A stretch of DNA of 16,960 nt from Desulfurococcales archaeon. Its GTDB lineage: Archaea; Thermoproteota; Thermoprotei_A; Sulfolobales; Desulfurococcaceae. The notes below the pieces were generated by a model that did not search any database, had not been told where the DNA came from, and worked only from the letters and a program-made list of their open reading frames with translations. Of this stretch, positions 1 through 6,628 are shown piece by piece. Location of the stretch: assembly GCA_027064845.1 (NCBI GenBank), contig JAMOPC010000100.1, positions 1-16,960 on the forward strand, read 5' to 3'. Position 1 is the first letter of the stretch. Each line of letters begins with the position of its first letter. Both the position numbers and the translations under genes were made by a program.

Positions 1-680
1 GCTTTAGATACTATGAATATGTTGTCTTCAGTACTACCAGCAAACAATAGTCCTACTATGTTGTCTGGATCTATTTTCTCACCATTATCAAGTATTATTA
101 CGTCTTCATAGTCTACTACTGGTTTCGCTATTGCACAGTCCACTCTGTTTTCCTCAGTAACTATTGGTACTAGGCGTGTTTTACGCCTAAGTATCCTTGC
201 AGGTATGTTGTATAGTGCACTCCATATCTTTGCCATAGGACATGTTGATGGCTCGTTTTCGAGATGTACTGGTACGTGTTTTACTATGAATCCTACCTTG
301 TCAGCTATTGTTCCCTTATCGTATGGTCCGGGCTGTACAATGTCACGTATCTTTGGCAATTCTTTTTTCCAAGGAGATGGGTGGAATACATGGGCATTGC
401 TTACAAGATGTGGCTCGTCATTATAGTATGCTATTGTTCCAAGAGTACCGGCTGTTATCTGTATGTGTCCTATTGATACACCACATACTAGTGGTCTATA
501 CTTTGCCTTCCTATTAACAGGTTTATCCGGTAACAGTATGTATGGTATGTGCTTTATCCTTATTATCTCGTACTCGTCACTTATAGTTAGAGGAGTCTCT
601 CCTATCGCCAACACTACTTTATCAACTGGGTCTATTCCAACTATATTATTGTCTATGTACAGAGAGTTAAGACTCCTCAT
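1..680 (-). CDS. Trypsin-fold serine protease-like protein lacking the nucleophile segment (partial, C-terminus off window)
   Basis: 226 codons are visible; the gene continues past base 1. The fold is recognised from landmarks of the chymotrypsin/trypsin-like family: GHIQITAGTLG at residues 71-81, SNAHV at 94-98 (His97 as catalytic His), QPGPYDKGT at 116-124, VDCAIAKP at 180-187 (Asp181 as catalytic Asp) and GLLFAGS at 210-216. In active relatives a stretch of about 50 residues and a GDSG nucleophile motif sit between the last two landmarks. Here only 22 residues lie there, with DYED roughly where GDSG is expected, so the catalytic serine appears to be missing. The ATG at 678-680 is preceded by GTGGTG at RBS distance; an in-frame stop lies further upstream. 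It is probably the distal gene of the surface-protein module. It could be an inactive structural or binding derivative of a protease; a serine supplied beyond the window edge cannot be formally excluded. Homology is seen in the motifs; inactivity is inferred. Confidence 0.8.
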   Translation of the reverse strand, partial: MRSLNSLYIDNNIVGIDPVDKVVLAIGETPLTISDEYEIIRIKHIPYILLPDKPVNRKAKYRPLVCGVSIGHIQITAGTLGTIAYYNDEPHLVSNAHVFHPSPWKKELPKIRDIVQPGPYDKGTIADKVGFIVKHVPVHLENEPSTCPMAKIWSALYNIPARILRRKTRLVPIVTEENRVDCAIAKPVVDYEDVIILDNGEKIDPDNIVGLLFAGSTEDNIFIVSK

Positions 681-702
681 ATTATACACCACAATATTGT
701 TT

Positions 703-906
703 TTAATCACTAGTGCTTAAAATTGATGGTGGACTGCTAAGCTTTATAATATTCACCTTTATCCCTTTCTCCTCAAAAATCTTTAGGAACTTCTCTATGT
801 CGCCTCTGTTAAGCGTTATAACGACTATTTCATCGTCTTCAACGCTGAATCCTAGTATTAGGTTTTTCTTCATAAGCTCCATCAATATACTTGTATCAAT
901 CTTCAT
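703..906 (-). CDS. Small alpha/beta protein of unknown function (67 aa)
   Basis: The product is not recognised. It has the pattern helix (residues 1-15), strand (ILGFSVEDD), strand (EIVVITLN), amphipathic helix (RGDIEKFLKIFEEKG), strand (IKVNIIKLS), as in a compact two-layer alpha/beta domain, followed by a Ser/Pro-rich tail. The ATG at 904-906 overlaps the stop of the preceding 40-residue gene as ATGA, and GGGGTG stands 6 nt upstream, so the two are probably translationally coupled. The stop lies 22 nt before the start of the protease-like gene, so all three could share one transcript. The coding call rests on the RBS, the coupling and the plausible protein composition. Confidence 0.7.
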   Translation of the reverse strand: MKIDTSILMELMKKNLILGFSVEDDEIVVITLNRGDIEKFLKIFEEKGIKVNIIKLSSPPSILSTSD

Positions 907-1025
907 TTCTTACACCCCCTATATATTAGGTATCCGGCAATAATTATAGACGTTATTATTGTGAAGAACACTATTTTATCAATAATCATTTCATTATCTA
1001 TTTCTTTAACAACTAGCTCGGACAT
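903..1025 (-). CDS. Tiny single-pass membrane protein (40 aa)
   Basis: A 40-residue reading frame starts at ATG 1023-1025, with an excellent RBS (GGTGAT, 3 nt spacing) of the kind used throughout the window. The N-terminal half is charged and polar (MSELVVKEIDNEMIIDK); it is followed by one hydrophobic helix (IVFFTIITSIIIAGYLIY, residues 18-35) and a short basic tail RGCKK. This predicts a one-helix membrane protein with its basic end probably cytoplasmic. The stop overlaps the next gene's ATG (ATGA), which supports it being real. Function is unknown; small membrane proteins of this size are common in archaeal viruses as envelope or lysis accessory proteins, but nothing here decides between roles. 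Confidence 0.7.
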   Translation of the reverse strand: MSELVVKEIDNEMIIDKIVFFTIITSIIIAGYLIYRGCKK

Positions 1026-1079
1026 ACTATCACCAAATAAAAATATTGTAAAAGAGCAAAAAATATCATACTATTGGAA

Positions 1080-1649
1080 TCATATAAACTTGAAGGCGGT
1101 CATCTTACTGTCATGTTTTTTCAATAGATTATATATTTCATTTAGTTTATCAAGTATTTGTTTATGCTCATCTGTTTCTTGTTCATATACCAATATTATT
1201 TCAGGATCAATATATCCATCATTAAATAACCATAATACTAACCATACGCCCTCGCTATCAAGATATATTTTTGTCTGATAATTATTATTTCCTAAACTTA
1301 TTATTTCTCCATCCATTATTGTTCCATCTGGTTTAATTATTTTTACATTGGATGGAGTATCTTCAGAATGATAAACTAAATATATCGTGTCTCCGGGTTT
1401 TAATAGTCTTGGTTTTGGCAATACAATAAATTGTGTTTTTATTATATATCCGTCTGGGAATATGTATTCTATATACCATCTTCCATCAAGATTAGGAGTA
1501 AATTCTACCGAATATATATTATTTCCTTCATATATACATGTTCCTTCAGAAAAAAGTCCTTCCGGAGAATATATTTTATAGTTTATAGTTATTCCTTCTT
1601 CTGCAATCACATAATGTTTTATTTTATATCCCTCTACTGCTATTTTCAT
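1080..1649 (-). CDS. Tandem Ig-like domain protein with C-terminal coiled coil, probable fibre/surface component
   Basis: The 189-residue product contains two copies of one beta-sandwich-like unit, at about residues 22-69 and 100-147. Both follow the pattern KI-x-x-P-(D/E)-G, a short turn, GNN-x-Y, G-x-W and end in F-x-DGYI. The last 30 residues form an amphipathic helix (QILDKLNEIYNLLKKHD), suitable for oligomerisation. There is no signal peptide or membrane segment, so it is more likely a particle component than a Sec-exported protein. The second repeat shares VKIIKPDGTI with the C-terminal domain of the next gene upstream, and the DNA is also identical there for 29 bp. I chose ATG 1647-1649 because GTGAT lies 4 nt ahead; a GTG at 1656-1658 falls inside that RBS. 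It begins just after the stop at 1660. Fibre or adhesin role is inferred. Confidence 0.82.
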   Translation of the reverse strand: MKIAVEGYKIKHYVIAEEGITINYKIYSPEGLFSEGTCIYEGNNIYSVEFTPNLDGRWYIEYIFPDGYIIKTQFIVLPKPRLLKPGDTIYLVYHSEDTPSNVKIIKPDGTIMDGEIISLGNNNYQTKIYLDSEGVWLVLWLFNDGYIDPEIILVYEQETDEHKQILDKLNEIYNLLKKHDSKMTAFKFI

Positions 1650-1659
1650 AGTTATCACT

Positions 1660-3207
1660 TTATAGTGGGTGTCTCTTTATCATACCTATAATCTCGTATT
1701 TATCTTTTGTAACTTTTATTACATCTGCACCCATAGTCTTAATGCCATTATATTCTCCGTCATATATTACAATATATGTTCCTTTCTGTAAACTGTTGAT
1801 TGTGAATATGTATATACCATCGCCTATATGTGTTGCATTAGTCCAATCTTGTATGATTGTTCCATCTGGTTTAATTATTTTTACTTTAACCACTCCATTG
1901 GTAACAGGTGTACCATCATAAGTATATAATGCAATAGCCATAACTATATCTTCTCCTTCCTCATATCTATTACTTATAGCTAGTTCTCCAAATTTTATTC
2001 CAGATACTGACAGTACTGCTGTTATATCAGTTGGTTTAACTATATCTGTCTTTAGTACAAATTGGTTATAGTTTTCCTTCCATACACTAATTATAAATGG
2101 TGTATATGTCCATACATGCCAATAGAAGTTATTATCATAAGGTCCTTTTATCACATCAGCATCACTACTTGAACTTGTACTAACCCTTGCCTTAAAGCTT
2201 GTAACAGTAATAGTTGATATTCCATTAGAATCTGTTATTGATGACTGCATATTTCCCTTTGAATCAACAACGTTTACAATAGCATTACTTACTGGATTTC
2301 CATTCGAATCTTTTGCTATTATTTTCAATGTGAATTGGAAATATACTTCAGCACCCTCCATATTCCAACCTCTAAGCCACGTTATATTTCTTGGATCAGG
2401 TAGTGGTACAGCGTCAATTACATAGAATTTGCCGTTAGCACAATCTGGAAGACTCCATGCGTTTTTACAGTTTACAAATTTAGGTCTTTTTATAATCACA
2501 CTACTGTTACTTGCTTGATAAAACGATAATAAGTATTCAGTATTCTGTATTACTATATCATCTAGCTGTGCAGGTGTCTTTGTGAATTCGTTAAATCCTG
2601 TCTGATCTATTGAGAATAACTTTACCCTTATCATTTTAAGATTGGATGAAGCGAATCTGTTTGCATTATATATATCAGTATCTTTTATCTCTACATCAGC
2701 ATCATCTGTTACGCTGAATCTACCATCTTGCGGAAATATGACAGCACCATATATTCTAGCTTTACCTCTTATTTGAATACATCTCCAATCATCAGGTCCT
2801 GTTCCCCAGCTAACACTATACCATCTTGCAGATGATATTACAGGACCATTATATCCATATTTTTCACCAGTTCCAAATGGGTCTGCCTCGTCGCCGATTT
2901 TTACATATGTATCAGTTTCAATGATTAAGCTTTTTTCTACCCACAGTATATCTGTTCTATCCATTACAAATGTTGGATCAGAGCCGTTATATTCACCTCC
3001 TCCCTCTATTCTTAGATGGCATTTAACTATTAGACAGCGTTTCCCATTATCTGGATTCTTATCAAATAATGTTTTTCCCCAGTTATTACTTGAGTCTGCA
3101 TTATGTATATCTTCTATATTCCAAGGAGTTGGTGGATTTGTAGATGTATCCTTATATCCTGATACTATTATCACATCATTATTACTATCATAACTTATGC
3201 TACCCAT
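1660..3207 (-). CDS. Large beta-rich fibre-like protein (beta-helix plus Ig-like domains)
   Basis: 515 residues without a signal peptide or membrane helix. Residues about 55-290 look like a right-handed beta-helix or similar solenoid: short strands alternating with Asn/Asp turns (for example WRCIQIRGKARIYGAVIF, ADVEIKDTDIYNANRF, SSVIIKRPKFVNC). Residues 292-395 resemble a carboxypeptidase-regulatory-like/Ig-like domain (LKIIAKDSNGNPVSNAIVNV, then DSKGN and SITDSNGIS). Residues 418-500 form another Ig-like domain containing VKIIKPDGTI, shared with the 1080-1649 product. It ends in KRHPL. The arrangement of an elongated stem with Ig modules is typical of viral fibres and receptor-binding proteins; that role is inferred. 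The start is ATG 3205-3207 with GGGTGAT 3 nt upstream; a TTG 12 nt earlier is part of that RBS. It is the largest gene of the left module and more A+T-rich by eye than the ATPase genes. Confidence 0.85.
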   Translation of the reverse strand: MGSISYDSNNDVIIVSGYKDTSTNPPTPWNIEDIHNADSSNNWGKTLFDKNPDNGKRCLIVKCHLRIEGGGEYNGSDPTFVMDRTDILWVEKSLIIETDTYVKIGDEADPFGTGEKYGYNGPVISSARWYSVSWGTGPDDWRCIQIRGKARIYGAVIFPQDGRFSVTDDADVEIKDTDIYNANRFASSNLKMIRVKLFSIDQTGFNEFTKTPAQLDDIVIQNTEYLLSFYQASNSSVIIKRPKFVNCKNAWSLPDCANGKFYVIDAVPLPDPRNITWLRGWNMEGAEVYFQFTLKIIAKDSNGNPVSNAIVNVVDSKGNMQSSITDSNGISTITVTSFKARVSTSSSSDADVIKGPYDNNFYWHVWTYTPFIISVWKENYNQFVLKTDIVKPTDITAVLSVSGIKFGELAISNRYEEGEDIVMAIALYTYDGTPVTNGVVKVKIIKPDGTIIQDWTNATHIGDGIYIFTINSLQKGTYIVIYDGEYNGIKTMGADVIKVTKDKYEIIGMIKRHPL

Positions 3208-3255
3208 ATAATCACCCAATATTTTAATAAAAATTATGGTATGATTTAATAGTGA

Positions 3256-3684
3256 TTATGCTGGGTGTCTCTTCAACCATTTCATTATTGTATCTATCTT
3301 AGAATTTATGTTGTTAATATCTGATTGGAGACTTGAGATTGCTGTCTCTATATCAGATATTTCATCTTCAATATCCTTGTCTACAACTTCAAGTCCCAAG
3401 TAGTTTACTGTCTCTGTCTTTGATCTATTTGTTCCATCCCATGTGCCAATCCATATTTCTAATTCATACTTTCCTACAGTTGATGGAGCTGTTAATGTTG
3501 CTTTTACTATATCAGTTGAACCTACTCTCGTTAATTCTACGGGAGATCCGGTTGGACTGCCAGTATTATCTAGTATATCAACATATACGCTTTGACCGGA
3601 TGGCACTTGATCTGATGGTAATCTATACTCTACCACAAACTGTTTGTTTTTACTAACAACTATTCTATATGTATGGAATACCAT
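3256..3684 (-). CDS. Ig-like domain protein with C-terminal coiled coil, probable fibre/surface component
   Basis: 142 residues. Residues 1-100 are an Ig-like beta-sandwich: alternating hydrophobic strands (FVVEYRLP, QSVYVDILDNTG, KYELEIWIGTWDG), a layout similar to the repeats of the two downstream genes and to N-terminal domains of phage baseplate/fibre proteins. Residues about 103-137 form a heptad-like coiled coil (IEDEISDIETAISSLQSDIN and onward), then the tail KWLKRHPA. The KRHP ending recurs in the next gene (KRHPL). Start chosen at ATG 3682-3684 because GGTGA lies 5-6 nt ahead; an earlier ATG at 3694-3696 overlaps that RBS and would add four residues. A trimeric fibre tip or connector is a reasonable guess from domain plus coiled coil. 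Coding call firm, function inferred. Confidence 0.82.
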   Translation of the reverse strand: MVFHTYRIVVSKNKQFVVEYRLPSDQVPSGQSVYVDILDNTGSPTGSPVELTRVGSTDIVKATLTAPSTVGKYELEIWIGTWDGTNRSKTETVNYLGLEVVDKDIEDEISDIETAISSLQSDINNINSKIDTIMKWLKRHPA

Positions 3685-3736
3685 TTGTCTCACCATTTAT
3701 ATAATTATATAATAATGATAGGTAAAATATTTGTTG

Positions 3737-4030
3737 TCATGTTATCTCTATCCATCTACCTACATGTTTCAGAACTATGTTTCCTGTTAATGGGTTTGTA
3801 GACCATGTAAGCTCCATTGTAAATGTTCTAGTGTCTCCTTTGTCATCTTTTCCTCTTAGGGTTAGTTTTGTGGGTAGATCGTTGTTGTCATAGTCTAGTT
3901 CTATTTCGTAATTATATATTCTTATACAGTTCTTGCTATCCTTACATATTAGGATTGATCTACCGTTAAACATGTTTATTCCATAGAAAAGCATTTTTCT
4001 CAGAAGCTGTACTATTTCTACATCATTCAT
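3737..4030 (-). CDS. Small beta-strand protein of unknown function (97 aa)
   Basis: The product is not recognised. An N-terminal helix (DVEIVQLLRKMLFYGINM) is followed by beta strands (RSILICKDSKNCIRIYNYEI, TKLTLRGKDDKGDTRTFTME, GNIVLKHVGRWIEIT), suggesting a single small beta-barrel or sandwich domain. ATG 4028-4030 is chosen because GGGGCGAT sits upstream at RBS distance; an in-frame ATG at 4046-4048 lies ahead of that RBS. The start overlaps the stop of the preceding gene (ATGAATGA), pointing to translational coupling with the 4023-4538 product, and the two proteins may act together. It belongs to the probable surface/tail module by position. Confidence 0.75.
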   Translation of the reverse strand: MNDVEIVQLLRKMLFYGINMFNGRSILICKDSKNCIRIYNYEIELDYDNNDLPTKLTLRGKDDKGDTRTFTMELTWSTNPLTGNIVLKHVGRWIEIT

Positions 4031-4538
4031 TATTATCGCCCCGCACATCTATTATTCCTATTAGCTCATATATTGTTATATATCCCTTGATCATTAATAA
4101 TAGTTTTTTGCTGAAAGAAATATTGCTTAGCACCAATACGTATCCATTATCGTCTTCACCGGCATACCATTCAGGCGTTATACTGCTGTTGTTCACGAAC
4201 CAGTCGAAATCCTTGTTAATACTGTTCTTTGGATCATCTATTTCGAGATATACTCTGAAATCCTTTTTATCTGTCCTTATTATAATGCTTCTAGCAACTC
4301 CTTTACCGCTTATCTTTATTAGTTCCTCCCACTTGTTTTCAACGCTTATGTTCTCTCTATGAATAGTTAAGGTCTTTGTTGTTTTCTCTCTTTTCTTCTC
4401 CTCTTCCTTCTTGATAGTTACTGGTTTTTCTTCTTTCTTCTCCTCATGCCTTGTTTCACGTATTCCCTGTTTCCTAATGTTCTCAAGTTCTTCTCTCAAA
4501 GCATATTCAAGAGCTATTCTCATAAGCTCTTTCAACAT
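4023..4538 (-). CDS. Protein with N-terminal helix, charged linker and C-terminal beta domain
   Basis: 171 residues in three parts: an N-terminal amphipathic helix (MLKELMRIALEYALREELEN), a Lys/Glu-rich low-complexity linker at about residues 30-58, and a beta-rich C-terminal domain at 70-165 (GKGVARSIIIRTDKKDFRVY, YVLVLSNISFSKKLLLMIKG). The C-terminal pattern resembles small jelly-roll-like domains found in tail-associated proteins of phages, but I cannot name a family. ATG 4536-4538 follows GGTG; an ATG at 4545-4547 overlaps the upstream stop as TAATG and is an alternative that adds three residues. Tight overlaps with both neighbours indicate an operon 4729-4547, 4538-4023, 4030-3737. The flexible linker suggests a tethering or scaffold function, which is inference. 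Confidence 0.78.
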   Translation of the reverse strand: MLKELMRIALEYALREELENIRKQGIRETRHEEKKEEKPVTIKKEEEKKREKTTKTLTIHRENISVENKWEELIKISGKGVARSIIIRTDKKDFRVYLEIDDPKNSINKDFDWFVNNSSITPEWYAGEDDNGYVLVLSNISFSKKLLLMIKGYITIYELIGIIDVRGDNNE

Positions 4539-4546
4539 GTACACCA

Positions 4547-4729
4547 TTATATAAGTGATGAACCAACATAGTGTATGCTGGTTATTCTACCTTCTTGGTC
4601 TCTCTCAAACAATACGTGCTCGTGTCTCTTAATGTTTGAAATAAGCAGTATCAGAGATGTCTCTATAACTATACCGGCTATTATTCCTATTATGAACCAC
4701 ATTATCCTGTCATCTTTGTTCTCAGCCAT
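4547..4729 (-). CDS. Small single-pass membrane protein (60 aa)
   Basis: 60 residues: a charged N-terminus (MAENKDDR), one hydrophobic helix at about residues 9-31 (IMWFIIGIIAGIVIETSLIL), then a polar tail (NIKRHEHVLFERDQEGRITS). This predicts a single transmembrane anchor with the C-terminal tail in solution. Start ATG 4727-4729 has TTGGTG upstream. A TATA-like element with an AAAACG flank sits about 40 nt upstream (4762-4777), so it is probably the first gene of the three-gene unit down to 3737. Function unknown. Confidence 0.75.
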   Translation of the reverse strand: MAENKDDRIMWFIIGIIAGIVIETSLILLISNIKRHEHVLFERDQEGRITSIHYVGSSLI

Positions 4730-4761
4730 TACTTACACCAAGTAATAATTATTGGGAAAAA

Positions 4762-4777
4762 CACAATATATCGTTTT
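4762..4777 (-). promoter_or_regulatory. Probable promoter for the 4729-to-3737 operon
   Basis: On the minus strand the sequence reads AAAACGATATATTGTG: a TATA-like box preceded by AAAACG, as at two other first genes of the window (7983-7997 and 9486-9502). The box-to-start distance of about 40 nt leaves room for a short leader with an RBS. A quasi-palindrome (CCAA-g-TAATAATTATTGG, 4739-4756) lies between box and RBS. It slightly overlaps the stop of the upstream gene. Confidence 0.45.
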
Positions 4778-5601
4778 CACGCACTCATAAGCAGGTACAA
4801 GTCATATATTTCACAAGCATACTTGTATACGAACTCAGCGAACCTAACAGTTATTTCATCAAGATCCGTTAATGAGTAATAAGCCATTCTACCATATTCT
4901 CCATCAAGTAGATTAACAGCGTTTCTCCTAATTCTTATCTCCTTCTTCGGTATATCAATTATTATGCCTGAACGTCTTTCTATAGATGGTAGTGATGATG
5001 TGGGTATGTCTGGAAGGTCTTTTTCGCCTATAACATATATTTTATCTCGTAGAAACACTATCATAGAACCGCTTTCATATCCATACTCGTCTTCGAAACC
5101 GTATTCTATTATTAGATATGGTGTGAAACTGTCTTGGTCTGACATAACATATATTGTTACATACTTGTTACCACTATCTACTTCTAATAAGCCATAATAG
5201 TTTCCTAGTCCTAGTAGTCCTTTCTCAAAGTATGATAGATATTTAGTCTCTATTTCTTCGCCATATATTGCTAGTGATAAGTAGTAGTTCATCGTGATCT
5301 TTGTCTCGTCTATTTCTAGTCTTCCATAGTTTGAGGCACTTATTAAGTCATTTCCTATTAGTATGTCCATTGGATCATGATTTAGTAATAGTAGTGGCAC
5401 GGTATAGTAATTGGATGGATTAAGTGCTTCTGGTTGTTTAGCCATAAGCATGAACTGTATTATTTTGCCTAGTAACTGGATTTTTTCTGATTCTAGGTAT
5501 TGTTTTATCCTATCATATAGTCTAAGTGATTTCTCAACTATTTCGTTAGTATACGTTCCTATTAATTGTTCTCCTTGCTTGAAAACTATTGTGTTCGGCA
5601 A
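4777..5601 (-). CDS. Unknown protein encoded directly after the integrase (274 aa)
   Basis: The product is not recognised. It is soluble and mixed alpha/beta: an N-terminal helical part (residues 18-55, including EKSLRLYDRIKQYLESEKIQ), a long beta-rich centre (about 65-225, with KYVTIYVMSD, YLIIEYGFEDEYG, KIYVIGEKDLP, GIIIDIPKKEIRIRR) and a C-terminal helix (DEITVRFAEFVYKYACEIYD). It is acidic and Tyr-rich. The start is TTG 5599-5601 with GGCGA about 6 nt upstream, one base after the integrase stop, so it is almost certainly co-translated with the integrase; the next ATG would remove the first helix region. It might assist recombination or begin the particle module; the sequence does not decide. 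No catalytic motif was seen. Confidence 0.78.
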   Translation of the reverse strand: MPNTIVFKQGEQLIGTYTNEIVEKSLRLYDRIKQYLESEKIQLLGKIIQFMLMAKQPEALNPSNYYTVPLLLLNHDPMDILIGNDLISASNYGRLEIDETKITMNYYLSLAIYGEEIETKYLSYFEKGLLGLGNYYGLLEVDSGNKYVTIYVMSDQDSFTPYLIIEYGFEDEYGYESGSMIVFLRDKIYVIGEKDLPDIPTSSLPSIERRSGIIIDIPKKEIRIRRNAVNLLDGEYGRMAYYSLTDLDEITVRFAEFVYKYACEIYDLYLLMSA

Positions 5602-5602
5602 C

Positions 5603-6538
5603 TTACTTCGCCTTTATTTCTCCTATTTCACGTATTTTGTCTCTTATCCTTGGTATTATGTCTTTCATTGTTATGTTTATGTACTTCATAGTGTTTGATG
5701 GGTTTACATGGTGTGCGTACTTCATTAGTTCTAGTAGTCCTAGTCCTGCTTTTGCTAGGTGTGTGAGTATTGTGTGTCTTAGCATATGGTGCGTCATTTC
5801 TGGATGGTCTATCATTTCACCGAATCTATGTATTATTATTTCTACCATGTACGGTGATATGTCTACTAGTTTGTCGTTCTTGTTCTTCCCGTATCTCTGT
5901 ATATAGTGTTTTATGAATAGGCATAGGTTGCCGGGTATCTCCATTTCCTGTATTTCTGGGTTGCTTCTTGTTTTTAGCCTGTGTATTCTTGCTATGCATT
6001 TATCTGTGTCTATGTCTCCTACACGTATTCTTAGTAGTTCTCCCCGTCTTAGTGCTAGTGCTAGGCTTAGCCACACTATTACTATGTCTCTTGCAAGTCT
6101 TGAGCATTCCTTGTACGTCATGTGTGCTTCTATGCATTTATCCATGTCTACTCCTAGTTTGCTTGATAGTGTTGGGTCACAGTTGCATACGTATGCTTTT
6201 ACTAGTTGTGCTATTCCTCCAAGTACTTTCTCTATTGGTAGTGCTCTAGGGTTTCTCGGTATGTCACGTATTTTTGGTAGTTTTAGTACTATGTCTCCCC
6301 TACCAATATATGTTAGGAACTGTTTTATCACGGTATAGTATTGTCTCCTACTGTTCCTGCTTATTGTGTGCAGGAAGTCTACTATGTCTTCTACAGTTAT
6401 TTCTTCTAGTTTCTTATTATGTGTTTCTAGGTAGTTTGCAAGTTTCTTCAATATGCTCCTGTAACTTGTTATAGTTGTCTCGTTGTTGCTTAGACTCTTC
6501 AGTCTTAGGAAATCGTTTATCTTATCATATATGCTCAT
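5603..6538 (-). CDS. Tyrosine recombinase / integrase
   Basis: A site-specific recombinase of the lambda-integrase/Xer family that would catalyse integration or resolution of the element via a 3'-phosphotyrosine intermediate. Residues 1-90 form the SAM-like core-binding domain; the catalytic domain follows from about 150. The full active set is visible: Arg164 in ALRRGELL, Lys189 in HRLKT, His251 and Arg254 in HMLRH, His277 in YAHHVNP and Tyr286 in TMKYINI, with the usual 9-residue His-Tyr spacing. Between the domains, residues about 98-148 form an extension containing Cys118, Cys120, Cys135 and Cys145, a possible metal site. The length of 311 residues is normal. The gene is intact, not split as in integrated SSV-type proviruses. 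Start ATG 6536-6538; a TATA-like box lies about 38 nt upstream beside a perfect inverted repeat. The next gene starts 1 nt after its stop. Confidence 0.95.
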   Translation of the reverse strand: MSIYDKINDFLRLKSLSNNETTITSYRSILKKLANYLETHNKKLEEITVEDIVDFLHTISRNSRRQYYTVIKQFLTYIGRGDIVLKLPKIRDIPRNPRALPIEKVLGGIAQLVKAYVCNCDPTLSSKLGVDMDKCIEAHMTYKECSRLARDIVIVWLSLALALRRGELLRIRVGDIDTDKCIARIHRLKTRSNPEIQEMEIPGNLCLFIKHYIQRYGKNKNDKLVDISPYMVEIIIHRFGEMIDHPEMTHHMLRHTILTHLAKAGLGLLELMKYAHHVNPSNTMKYINITMKDIIPRIRDKIREIGEIKAK

Positions 6539-6570
6539 AACTAGTCCCAGATATATAGTATAGAATAGGT

Positions 6571-6581
6571 GGGATAAATAA
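6571..6581 (-). promoter_or_regulatory. Probable integrase promoter (TATA-like box)
   Basis: The minus strand reads TTATTTATCCC, a TATA-like box 33-43 nt upstream of the integrase ATG, the same spacing as other first genes here. Its upstream edge touches the perfect inverted repeat at 6581-6619, so a protein bound to the repeat, or cruciform extrusion, could control integrase expression. Box position is seen; activity is inferred. Confidence 0.4.
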
Positions 6582-6619
6582 GTTTAATAAAAAATATTGT
6601 TTTTATTTTTTATTAAACT
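6581..6619. repeat. Perfect 16-bp inverted repeat upstream of the integrase (terminator or recognition site)
   Basis: The arms AGTTTAATAAAAAATA (6581-6596) and TATTTTTTATTAAACT (6604-6619) are exactly complementary, separated by 7 nt (6597-6603). It lies 9 nt past the stop of the 6629-6943 gene and just upstream of the integrase TATA box. As RNA from the minus strand it would form an A/U hairpin with a U-run, which fits a T-rich archaeal terminator for the upstream gene. Alternatives are an operator or a recombinase accessory/att arm site. A similar but imperfect hairpin closes the plus-strand operon at 16897-16931. Confidence 0.75.
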
Positions 6620-6628
6620 CTATTATGG

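Noticed and set aside
205..720. Plus-strand frames of 69-85 codons in the left 720 bases
   Set aside because: The minus strand there carries an uninterrupted trypsin-fold protein; the plus frames have no RBS and random-looking composition.
5913..6474. Several plus-strand frames rich in Leu, Ser and Cys across the integrase
   Set aside because: The integrase with a complete catalytic set is clearly the coding strand; the others are shadows without RBS.
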